Translations under genes and position numbers: made by a program | Notes under the pieces: model-generated | What the model was told of the DNA's origin: nothing | The model's database searches: none | Seen by the model: only the letters and a program-made list of their open reading frames with translations | Origin: Candidatus Pelagibacter sp. | GTDB taxonomy: Bacteria; Pseudomonadota; Alphaproteobacteria; Pelagibacterales; Pelagibacteraceae | NCBI GenBank assembly: GCA_016777545.1 | Contig: JADHRH010000061.1 | Span: 1-5,888, forward strand | Direction: 5' to 3' | DNA length: 5,888 nt | Shown: positions 1-5,888 of the stretch, one piece after another | Layout: each line of letters starts with the position of its first letter | How positions within the stretch are numbered: the stretch's first letter is position 1

Positions 1-2920
1 ATAAAGTAAAATTTAACTTTAAGAGTTGTTTTGCTAAATCAACTCCTTCATCCTTATGACCATCTTTTAAAGAAATAAACGCTAAGCCTCTTGTGGGTAG
101 TGAATTTGATGCAGCGATTTGGCTTTTTGCATAAGCCATTCCAAAATCTTTATCAAACCCCATCACTTCTCCCGTAGATTTCATTTCAGGGCCTAATAAA
201 ACATCACTGTTTGGAAATTTATTGAAAGGGAAAACTGCTTCTTTGACAGCAAATAAATTTTTATTTTTACTCTTTAAATTGAACTTAGATAACTTTTCTC
301 CAGCCATCACCCTTGAGGCAATTTTTGCAAGTGGCAATCCTTTAGCTTTAGAGACAAAAGGAACTGTTCGACTAGCTCTTGGATTAACTTCAATTACATA
401 AATTTCATCATTTTTAATAGCAAATTGAATATTCATGAAACCTTTTACTTTTAATGCTATGGCTAATTTTTTAGTTTGAATTTCTATTTCAGCGATTAGC
501 TTAGGTTTAATTGATACAGGGGGAAGGCAACAAGCAGAGTCCCCTGAGTGAATTCCGGCTTCTTCAATGTGCTGCATAATTCCTGCCACATAAACTTCTT
601 TTCCATCTGATATGGCATCTACATCCACTTCCATTGCGTGACTTATAAACTTATCTATTAGTATTGGATTTTCTTCTGCAGCCTTAAAAGCTTCTTCTAC
701 AAAATTTTTAAGCTGACTTTTTTCGTAGACAATCTCCATTGCTCTACCACCTAATACATAGGATGGCCTTACCATTAAAGGCAGTCCAATTTTTTCAGCA
801 ATTTGAATAGCTTGTTTGTAATTTTGAGCGATACCACTTTCTGCTTGTTTTAATCTTAACTTATCAAGTAATTTACTAAATCTATCTCTATCTTCAGCAA
901 GATCTATGGATGTATATTGTGTACCTAAAATTGGAAGCTTGTTGTCATGTAAAAATTTAGCAAGTCTTATAGGAGTTTGTCCACCAAACTGAGCAATAAT
1001 CCCTACAAGGTTTCCCTTTTGTTGTTCTTTTTTAATAATATTAAAAACATACTCCTCTTTTAGAGGCTCAAAATATAGTCTGTCACTAGTATCGTAATCT
1101 GTTGAAACTGTTTCTGGATTACAGTTAATCATTATAGTTTCAAAGCCACTTTCTTTAAGTGCATAACTTGCCTGACAACAACAATAGTCAAATTCAATAC
1201 CTTGACCTATACGATTTGGTCCGCCACCTAAAATTATTATTTTTTTTCTAGAAGAGGGGTCTGCCTCACACTCTGAATTTAAAGCATAGTTTCTTTGATA
1301 TGTTGAATACATATAAGGGGTGAAAGATTTAAATTCAGCAGCACAGGTATCTACTTTTTTGTAAACTGGTAATACTTTTAAAGCAGTTCTTTTTTTTCTA
1401 ATAAGGTCTTCAGGAATTTTAGTGATTTCAGATAATTTTTTATCTGAAAAACCTATGGACTTAATTCTATTAAATTCATTGTAATCTTTAGGTAGACCTT
1501 TTCTTTGAATTTGGTTTTCCTCATCAACAATTTCTTTTATCTGCTCTAAAAACCAAGGATCTATTTTACAAAGTTGATGAATTCTTTTGATATTTATTTT
1601 TTTTCTAAATGCTTCCGCAGCTAACAGTATTCTATTTGGAATATTTTTTCTTAATTCTTTTTCAATTTGTTTTTTGTTTAATGGAAAAATACGATCAAGA
1701 CCTGAAAAGCCAATTTCAAGAGAAACTAAAGCTTTTTGTAAAGACTCTTTAAAGTTTCTACCAATTGCCATCGCTTCACCAACAGATTTCATTGATGTCC
1801 CAAGAATTGCCTCAGATGTTGAGAATTTTTCAAATGTAAATCGTGGAATTTTTGTTACAACATAGTCAATACTTGGCTCAAATGAGGCAGGGGTTGTTTT
1901 GGTAATTTCATTTTTCAATTCATCAAGCGTGTAACCGATAGCCAGTTTGGCAGCAACTTTTGCTATTGGAAATCCAGTTGCCTTAGAAGCAAGGGCTGAA
2001 GATCTTGAAACTCTTGGATTCATTTCTATGATAACCATCCTGCCGTCTTTAGGATTGATTGCAAATTGTACGTTCGATCCACCTGTTTCTACTCCAATTT
2101 TTCTAAGACAAGCAATAGAAGCATTTCTCATCACTTGATATTCTTTATCAGTAAGGGTTAGTGCAGGTGCAACTGTAATTGAGTCTCCAGTGTGAATTCC
2201 CATTGGATCAATATTCTCAATTGAACAAATAATAATGCAGTTATCTTTTTTATCTCTGACAACTTCCATTTCAAACTCTTTCCAACCTTCAAGGCACTCT
2301 TCTATTAAAATTTGACTAACAGGGGACTCATGCAAACCATCTTTAACTATTTTAAAATATTCTTTTTCTGTTTTTGCAATTCCTCCACCCAGTCCTCCTA
2401 GAGTAAAAGCTGGTCTAATTATTGCAGGTAGCCCAATTTGTTTTAAAACCTTTGCAGCGTCTCTAACATGATTTACAACTTTAGATTTTGGAAGGTCTAA
2501 ACCTATATCCAACATATTTTTTCTAAACTTTTTTCTATCCTCAGCATTGGATATTGCTTTAGAATTTGCACCAATAAGTTCGATTTTATATTTCTTTAAA
2601 ATACCTTTTTTCTCAGCGGCCATTGCTAAGTTCAGAGCTGTTTGACCACCCATGGTTGGTAAAATTGCATCTGGTTTTTCTTTTTTAAGAATTTTTTCAA
2701 GCACCTCTAAAGTTATCGGCTCAATATAAGTTTTATCAGCCACACCTGGGTCTGTCATAATAGTTGCAGGATTAGAATTGATTAAGATAACTTTATAACC
2801 CTCATCTTTAAGTGCTTTACAAGCTTGCGTACCGGAGTAATCAAACTCACAAGCTTGACCTATGATTATTGGTCCAGCACCAACAACTAATATAGTTTTA
2901 AGATCTTTTCTTTTTGGCAT
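1..2920 (-). CDS. carB: Carbamoyl-phosphate synthase large subunit, 3' end cut by window
   Basis: CarB uses two ATP, bicarbonate and ammonia (channelled from CarA) to make carbamoyl phosphate in the cytoplasm, for pyrimidine and arginine synthesis. The frame is open for 973 codons from ATG at 2920 ([10 protein letters not shown]) to the left edge, with no stop or frameshift. Residue numbers in the first half match E. coli CarB exactly: R129, R169, E208, E215, H243, Q285, E299, N301 and R303 are all present. The homologous second half begins at about residue 560 (GGGP 565-568, R678, E764, E844/N846/R848). E786, D794 and E894 match the E. coli ornithine-site residues E783, D791 and E892. A four-residue insertion before the AQFGGQT motif looks alphaproteobacterial. 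About 35 residues of the C-terminal MGS-like allosteric domain are present; roughly 100 residues, including the UMP-site region, lie outside. The start lies inside the end of carA, and no Shine-Dalgarno sequence is visible. Confidence 0.98.
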   Translation of the reverse strand, partial: MPKRKDLKTILVVGAGPIIIGQACEFDYSGTQACKALKDEGYKVILINSNPATIMTDPGVADKTYIEPITLEVLEKILKKEKPDAILPTMGGQTALNLAMAAEKKGILKKYKIELIGANSKAISNAEDRKKFRKNMLDIGLDLPKSKVVNHVRDAAKVLKQIGLPAIIRPAFTLGGLGGGIAKTEKEYFKIVKDGLHESPVSQILIEECLEGWKEFEMEVVRDKKDNCIIICSIENIDPMGIHTGDSITVAPALTLTDKEYQVMRNASIACLRKIGVETGGSNVQFAINPKDGRMVIIEMNPRVSRSSALASKATGFPIAKVAAKLAIGYTLDELKNEITKTTPASFEPSIDYVVTKIPRFTFEKFSTSEAILGTSMKSVGEAMAIGRNFKESLQKALVSLEIGFSGLDRIFPLNKKQIEKELRKNIPNRILLAAEAFRKKINIKRIHQLCKIDPWFLEQIKEIVDEENQIQRKGLPKDYNEFNRIKSIGFSDKKLSEITKIPEDLIRKKRTALKVLPVYKKVDTCAAEFKSFTPYMYSTYQRNYALNSECEADPSSRKKIIILGGGPNRIGQGIEFDYCCCQASYALKESGFETIMINCNPETVSTDYDTSDRLYFEPLKEEYVFNIIKKEQQKGNLVGIIAQFGGQTPIRLAKFLHDNKLPILGTQYTSIDLAEDRDRFSKLLDKLRLKQAESGIAQNYKQAIQIAEKIGLPLMVRPSYVLGGRAMEIVYEKSQLKNFVEEAFKAAEENPILIDKFISHAMEVDVDAISDGKEVYVAGIMQHIEEAGIHSGDSACCLPPVSIKPKLIAEIEIQTKKLAIALKVKGFMNIQFAIKNDEIYVIEVNPRASRTVPFVSKAKGLPLAKIASRVMAGEKLSKFNLKSKNKNLFAVKEAVFPFNKFPNSDVLLGPEMKSTGEVMGFDKDFGMAYAKSQIAASNSLPTRGLAFISLKDGHKDEGVDLAKQLLKLNFTL

Positions 2921-4094
2921 TTTTTTTCATGTTATTAAAAAATTCTTTGAATAAATAAACACTATCTTGTGGCCCTGGATTTGATTCAGGATGATACTGA
3001 ACAGAGAAAACTGGTTTATTTTTTAATCTAATTCCCTCAATACAATTATCAAATAAAGATTTATGAGTGACTTCAATATTTTTAGGAAGCGTTGCTCTCA
3101 CAATTTCAAAACCATGGTTTTGACTTGTAATTTCCACATTATCTTTAAGTAGATTTTTTACAGGATGGTTAGCTCCTCTATGACCTAATTTCATTTTTTT
3201 TGTTTTTGCACCAAGGGTTAGCGCAAGAATTTGATGACCTAGACAAATACCAAAAATAGGTAAATTTTTATTGATTAATTCTTTTATAATTTCGATAGCA
3301 TATTTTCCAGTTGCCGCAGGATCTCCAGGGCCATTAGATAAAAAGATACCATTTGGTTTTAGCTTTAAAATATCTTTTGCACTAGTTTTGCAAGAAACAA
3401 CAGTTACTTTACAGTTTAGATCTGAAAAATATCTTAAGATATTTTTTTTTATTCCATAATCAATAGCAACAACATGTAATGAATTTTTCTTATTTTTTAA
3501 ATAACCAGTTTCTTTTTTCCAAGTCTTAAACCCTGACCAAATATAACTTTTTTTAGTAGTAACCTGTTCTGCTAAATCTAAATTATTTAATCCACTCCAT
3601 TTGTTAGTAATGTTAATTAATTTGCTTATATTAAAATTACCGTTTTTAGAAAAAGAAATTGTTCCCTTTGGAGCACCTTTATCTCTAATAAAATTAGTTA
3701 AACTTCTAGTATCAAGTCCAGTGATCCCTACAATTTTATTTTTTTTTAACCACATGTCCAAGTTAATGAAAGATCTGTAATTAGAAGGACTTGTTATTTC
3801 AGAATTAAAAATTACACCTTTAGTCCAAACCTTATCAGACTCTAAATCCTCTTTATTAGTTCCAACATTACCAATGTGAGGGAACGTAAAATTAATGATT
3901 TGTCCGGCATAAGATGGATCTGAGATAATTTCTTGATATCCTGTTAAGGAAGTGTTGAAACAAACTTCGCCAGTCGCAGTTCCCTGATATCCAATACCAA
4001 TACCTTTAAAGATTGTTTTATTATCAAGAACTAAAATGCCTGTGGGAATCTGAGAGATTTTTTTTGAGCTAGTTTTTTTTGCTTTTTTGATCAA
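2898..4094 (-). CDS. carA: Carbamoyl-phosphate synthase small (glutaminase) subunit, TTG start
   Basis: CarA hydrolyses glutamine and delivers ammonia through a tunnel to CarB. The protein is 398 residues (E. coli: 382). The small-subunit N-terminal domain starts at about residue 18 ([14 protein letters not shown]) and carries [15 protein letters not shown] at 42-56 and PHIGNVGTN at 72-80. The class I glutamine amidotransferase domain spans about 205-390. It has SNGPGDP at 253-259, the nucleophile C284 in GICLGHQ, and H368/E370 in YHPES, so the full triad is present. The first codon is TTG (4094-4092). The codon just upstream in frame is TAA, and no ATG, GTG or other TTG lies between it and the conserved core, so TTG is the only reasonable common start. 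It gives a lysine-rich extension of about 14 residues relative to E. coli, encoded by A-tracts. A weak GAG sits six bases before the TTG. The last 23 bases overlap carB, implying co-transcription and probable translational coupling. Confidence 0.97.
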   Translation of the reverse strand: MIKKAKKTSSKKISQIPTGILVLDNKTIFKGIGIGYQGTATGEVCFNTSLTGYQEIISDPSYAGQIINFTFPHIGNVGTNKEDLESDKVWTKGVIFNSEITSPSNYRSFINLDMWLKKNKIVGITGLDTRSLTNFIRDKGAPKGTISFSKNGNFNISKLINITNKWSGLNNLDLAEQVTTKKSYIWSGFKTWKKETGYLKNKKNSLHVVAIDYGIKKNILRYFSDLNCKVTVVSCKTSAKDILKLKPNGIFLSNGPGDPAATGKYAIEIIKELINKNLPIFGICLGHQILALTLGAKTKKMKLGHRGANHPVKNLLKDNVEITSQNHGFEIVRATLPKNIEVTHKSLFDNCIEGIRLKNKPVFSVQYHPESNPGPQDSVYLFKEFFNNMKKNAKKKRS

Positions 4095-4105
4095 TTACAA
4101 CTCAT
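4091..4105 (-). other. Four-codon upstream frame ending on the carA start
   Basis: ATG AGT TGT AAT TGA (4105-4091) encodes Met-Ser-Cys-Asn. Its TGA overlaps the carA TTG as TTGA, in a different frame. This arrangement would permit termination-reinitiation coupling into carA. There is no Shine-Dalgarno sequence ahead of its ATG, so translation is unproven. The alternative is a chance ATG, or the remnant of an ancestral ATG start separated from carA by an indel. Confidence 0.2.
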
Positions 4106-4110
4106 GAGTT
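4099..4110. repeat. 12-bp perfect palindrome AACTCATGAGTT before carA
   Basis: The sequence is its own reverse complement over 12 bases and ends five bases upstream of the carA TTG codon. By simple probability (4^-6 per position over about 117 positions) roughly 0.03 such sites are expected in this intergenic region. It could be a small dimeric-regulator operator or a translation-control element, since it contains the ATG of a four-codon frame. It does not resemble an ArgR box as I know it. No regulator can be assigned. Confidence 0.4.
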
Positions 4111-4135
4111 AAAGGTTAATACAATAAAACCTTAA
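4109..4135 (-). promoter_or_regulatory. Weak hairpin in the predicted carA leader
   Basis: AAGGTT (4112-4117) and AACCTT (4128-4133) form a perfect 6-bp inverted repeat around a 10-base loop. Two further A-T pairs (4109-4110 with 4134-4135) can extend it across a one-base bulge at 4111. In the carA transcript this would be an eight-pair, AU-rich stem ending about 15 nucleotides before the TTG start. No U-run follows, so it is not an intrinsic terminator. It could modulate carA translation, or be incidental in AT-rich DNA. I recognise no known riboswitch or PyrR-type leader. Confidence 0.3.
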
Positions 4136-4153
4136 TTACCGCAACAGAGATGT

Positions 4154-4169
4154 ATTATAAAATTATAAA
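4154..4169. repeat. Tandem 8-bp repeat ATTATAAA x2
   Basis: Two perfect adjacent copies of ATTATAAA (4154-4161 and 4162-4169) place two TATAAT hexamers on the minus strand, eight bases apart. They sit in the divergent promoter region and may set alternative carA transcription starts. The repeat is short and low in complexity, so chance is possible. Confidence 0.6.
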
Positions 4170-4189
4170 AAAACAATTTTTCTTTTGAA
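4154..4189 (-). promoter_or_regulatory. Probable carAB promoter
   Basis: On the minus strand a perfect TATAAT (4167-4162) is preceded, after 16 bases, by TTCAAA (4189-4184), a 4-of-6 match to the sigma-70 -35 box. This predicts a start near 4155 and a leader of about 60 nucleotides before the carA TTG. A second perfect TATAAT lies at 4159-4154, eight bases downstream, but has no good -35 at normal spacing. Such matches arise easily in DNA this AT-rich. The location upstream of a divergent operon is the main support. Confidence 0.45.
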
Positions 4190-4212
4190 GAATTTTTACT
4201 TTGCAGTAGATT
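4185..4212 (+). promoter_or_regulatory. Possible weak promoter for yqeY-dnaG
   Basis: TTGAAG (4185-4190) and TAGATT (4207-4212), 16 bases apart, are each 4-of-6 matches to sigma-70 boxes. If used, transcription would start only a few bases before the yqeY ATG, giving a nearly leaderless message. That would fit the absence of any ribosome binding site before yqeY. TATTAT at 4153-4158 is an alternative -10 box with a longer leader. The evidence is weak, and the TTGAAG overlaps the proposed carA -35 box on the other strand. Confidence 0.22.
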
Positions 4213-4222
4213 AAAAAATATT

Positions 4223-4684
4223 ATGACATTGAAAGAAAAAATTGAAACTAACTATAAAAATTCTTTAAAAGCAAAAAATAAGACAGAAATATCAACCTAT
4301 AGGTTAATTTTATCTTCAATTAAAGATCTTGATATTGTTAATCGATCTGGACCTGACAAAAAAGAAACAGACGATGAGGACATCAAGAAACTTTTGAAGA
4401 AAATGATCAAACAAAGAACCGAATCAATAGAGATCTATAAAAAGAACGATAGAAAAGATTTATTAGAAGTGGAGCAAAACGAATTTGAACTATTATCTAG
4501 TTTTTTGCCTAAGCAATTAAATGACGAAGAAACTAAAAAAATATGCGTTGATACAATAAGCAAATTAGGAGCAGCATCGATTAAAGATATGGGCAAAGTG
4601 ATGGGTGAGCTTAAAAAGTCTTATCCTGACAACTTAGACTTTGCTAAAGCTGGACCATTGCTTAAAGAATTATTAAATAAATAA
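4223..4684 (+). CDS. yqeY: GatB/YqeY domain protein
   Basis: This is a 153-residue cytoplasmic protein, the usual length of the stand-alone GatB/YqeY family, with no signal peptide or membrane segment. The family resembles the C-terminal helical tail of GatB, the tRNA-contacting part of the Asp/Glu-tRNA amidotransferase. A tRNA-related role is therefore often suggested, but the function is not established. Family features visible are the N-terminal helix with STYRLILSSIKD (24-35), the central QRTESIEIYKKNDRKDL (64-80) leading into E-x-x-E-x-E and SFLPKQL (93-99), and DMGKVMGELK (122-131) near the C terminus. The ATG at 4223 matches where relatives begin; there is no Shine-Dalgarno sequence. 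The TAA stop overlaps the dnaG ATG by one base (TAATG), so the two genes are almost surely co-transcribed and possibly translationally coupled. The yqeY-dnaG order recurs in alphaproteobacteria. Confidence 0.93.
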   Translation: MTLKEKIETNYKNSLKAKNKTEISTYRLILSSIKDLDIVNRSGPDKKETDDEDIKKLLKKMIKQRTESIEIYKKNDRKDLLEVEQNEFELLSSFLPKQLNDEETKKICVDTISKLGAASIKDMGKVMGELKKSYPDNLDFAKAGPLLKELLNK

Positions 4685-5888
4685 TGAAATATCCCAAAGA
4701 ATACTTAGACGAAATTAAAACTCGTTTAAAAGTTTCAACAGTTGTCTCAAAATCAGTTAGCTTAAAAAAAAGAGGCAAAGAATTTGTTGGTCTATCGCCA
4801 TTTAAGACAGAAAAAACACCATCTTTTACGGTCAATGATGAAAAAGAATTCTATCATTGTTTTGCGACATCAGAACACGGAAATATTTTTGATTTTGTAA
4901 TGAAAACTCAAAATTTAAAATTTGGCGAAGCTGTAAAATCTCTAGCTAATCTTGCTGGTATGAGACCATACACATTTTCAAAACAAGATGAAGAAAGAGA
5001 GAAAAATTGGCAAGAGTATTCTTCAATTTATAACCAATATGTCGAATTTTATCATGATGAAATTTTAAAAAATGAAAGTTTAACTATTGCAAGAGACTAT
5101 TTAAAAAAAAGAAACCTTAGTAAAGATGAGGTAAAAAATTTTAAAATCGGATTTGTTGAAAGAAATTCTAATTTTTATGAAAAATTAAAAGATCAATTTA
5201 GTGAAAAAGTTTTAGTTGAAAGTGGCCTTTTTTATTTGGATGAAAAAAAAAATACATATGTAGAAAGATTTAGAGATAGAATAATATTTCCAATAAATAA
5301 TATTTCTGGTCAGCCTATTGGATTGGGTGGAAGAACTATTAATGAAAATAGTTACGGTGCAAAATATATAAATTCTCCAGAGACTCCTTTTTTTAAAAAA
5401 GGTTCTAACTTATATAATTTAGATTTAGCTCGAAAATTATCTAATAAAATTGATCATGTATATCTTGTTGAAGGTTATATGGATGTTGTTGGCTTAAGTA
5501 AAAATGGAATAGAAAATGTTGTTGCAAATCTTGGAACGTCATTAACTGACAGACAAATTTTAATTTTAAATCAATTTTTTGATGACATAATTATTTGTTT
5601 TGATGGAGATGAAAGTGGATATAAAGCAGCCCTTAGAGCAGCTGAAAATTCAATAAAAGAATTACAGCCTGAAAAACAAATCTCATTTCTTTTTTTACCA
5701 GATGGTGAAGACCCAGATAGTTATGCAAACAAAAATGGTAAAGCTAATTTTATAGATTTTACCAAACAAGCAAAAATTTCTATTCATCAATTCATATTTA
5801 ATCACTACAAACAACAAACTGATAATAATCCTTCATCAATGGCAATTTTTGAAAAAAAATTAAGATCTATTGCGCGAACCATTAAAGA
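4684..5888 (+). CDS. dnaG: DNA primase with degenerate zinc ribbon, 3' end cut by window
   Basis: DnaG synthesises RNA primers at the replication fork and is recruited by the DnaB helicase. The first 401 codons are here; from the usual length of about 580-600 residues, the last part of the core and the helicase-binding domain lie outside. Residues 1-95 form the CHC2-type zinc-ribbon domain, with SPFKTEKTPSFTV (38-50) and FYHCF (56-60). Only C59 of the four zinc ligands remains: S38, K41 and T62 occupy the other three positions. The RNA-polymerase-like core follows with ERFRDRIIFPI (194-204), GLGGR (213-217) and AKYINSPET (226-234). The TOPRIM catalytic residues are all present: E263 in VEGYMD, D307/D309 in FDGDE, and D343/D345 in GEDPDS. 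The core is therefore predicted to be active. The ATG overlaps the yqeY stop, and the resulting N-terminus aligns with E. coli DnaG. Confidence 0.97.
   Translation, partial: MKYPKEYLDEIKTRLKVSTVVSKSVSLKKRGKEFVGLSPFKTEKTPSFTVNDEKEFYHCFATSEHGNIFDFVMKTQNLKFGEAVKSLANLAGMRPYTFSKQDEEREKNWQEYSSIYNQYVEFYHDEILKNESLTIARDYLKKRNLSKDEVKNFKIGFVERNSNFYEKLKDQFSEKVLVESGLFYLDEKKNTYVERFRDRIIFPINNISGQPIGLGGRTINENSYGAKYINSPETPFFKKGSNLYNLDLARKLSNKIDHVYLVEGYMDVVGLSKNGIENVVANLGTSLTDRQILILNQFFDDIIICFDGDESGYKAALRAAENSIKELQPEKQISFLFLPDGEDPDSYANKNGKANFIDFTKQAKISIHQFIFNHYKQQTDNNPSSMAIFEKKLRSIARTIK

Noticed and set aside
1587..2138. Plus-strand open frames of 92 and 63 codons opposite carB
   Set aside because: They lie wholly antisense to conserved CarB coding sequence. 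Their composition is what the reverse complement of lysine-rich AT-rich codons gives (phenylalanine/isoleucine-rich), and they match no family I recognise.
1..2920. Possible pseudogene, because carB has no stop codon in the window
   Set aside because: The frame is uninterrupted for 973 codons with all checked catalytic residues present. It simply runs past the window edge within the C-terminal domain.
2921..2930. Alternative carB start at the ATG at 2930
   Set aside because: That ATG is an internal methionine codon of carA in the carA frame. The ATG at 2920 gives MPKRKDL, which aligns residue for residue with E. coli CarB.
3271..3459. Plus-strand 62-codon frame opposite carA
   Set aside because: It is antisense to the glutaminase domain of CarA, with no ribosome binding site and no recognisable domain. 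It is a shadow of the real gene.
4061..4090. T-runs on the plus strand suggesting a terminator or slippage site near the carA start
   Set aside because: These are A-tracts encoding lysine pairs in the CarA N-terminus on the minus strand. No stem precedes them, and the carA frame is continuous through them.
4095..4222. Small RNA gene, tRNA, ArgR box or known riboswitch in the divergent intergenic region
   Set aside because: No cloverleaf, no known riboswitch core and no match to the ArgR box consensus I know was seen. Only the promoter-like boxes, the short hairpin and the palindrome could be supported.
1..5888. Novel defence, mobile or biosynthetic system
   Set aside because: Every gene is a recognisable housekeeping gene. 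There are no direct repeats with spacers, no transposase, no integrase and no unexplained coding region.

Overview
The window looks like a chromosomal housekeeping segment from a very AT-rich, streamlined alphaproteobacterium, most likely SAR11 / Candidatus Pelagibacter-like. This assignment is an inference. It rests on the low G+C (estimated by eye at about 30 %), overlapping or tightly spaced genes, near absence of Shine-Dalgarno sequences, lysine/asparagine-rich proteins, the DnaG zinc-ribbon variant, and the gene order carB-carA / yqeY-dnaG, which I recall from other alphaproteobacteria.

Layout: positions 1-4094 carry the two carbamoyl-phosphate synthase genes on the minus strand. carA (2898-4094) is transcribed first and overlaps the start of carB by 23 bases. 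carB runs off the left edge and lacks roughly its last 100 codons. A 128-base divergent intergenic region (4095-4222) follows. It holds the carA promoter and leader, with two TATAAT hexamers on an 8-base tandem repeat, a weak hairpin and a 12-base palindrome at the carA start, plus the less clear promoter of the rightward unit. On the plus strand, yqeY (4223-4684) overlaps dnaG (4684 to the right edge) in a TAATG stop/start. dnaG is cut after 401 codons.

Function: CarA hydrolyses glutamine and passes ammonia to CarB, which makes carbamoyl phosphate for pyrimidine and arginine synthesis. DnaG makes primers at the replication fork. YqeY is a GatB-tail-like protein of unsettled function. In other alphaproteobacteria dnaG is commonly followed by rpoD, which would lie just outside the right edge.

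I see no mobile element, CRISPR array, tRNA, rRNA, phage gene or defence system, and no evidence of an undescribed multi-gene system. The points worth a second look are the primase zinc ribbon, which keeps only one of its four ligands, and the unusual carA start: a TTG codon, a four-codon upstream frame ending on it, and a palindrome and hairpin just before it.
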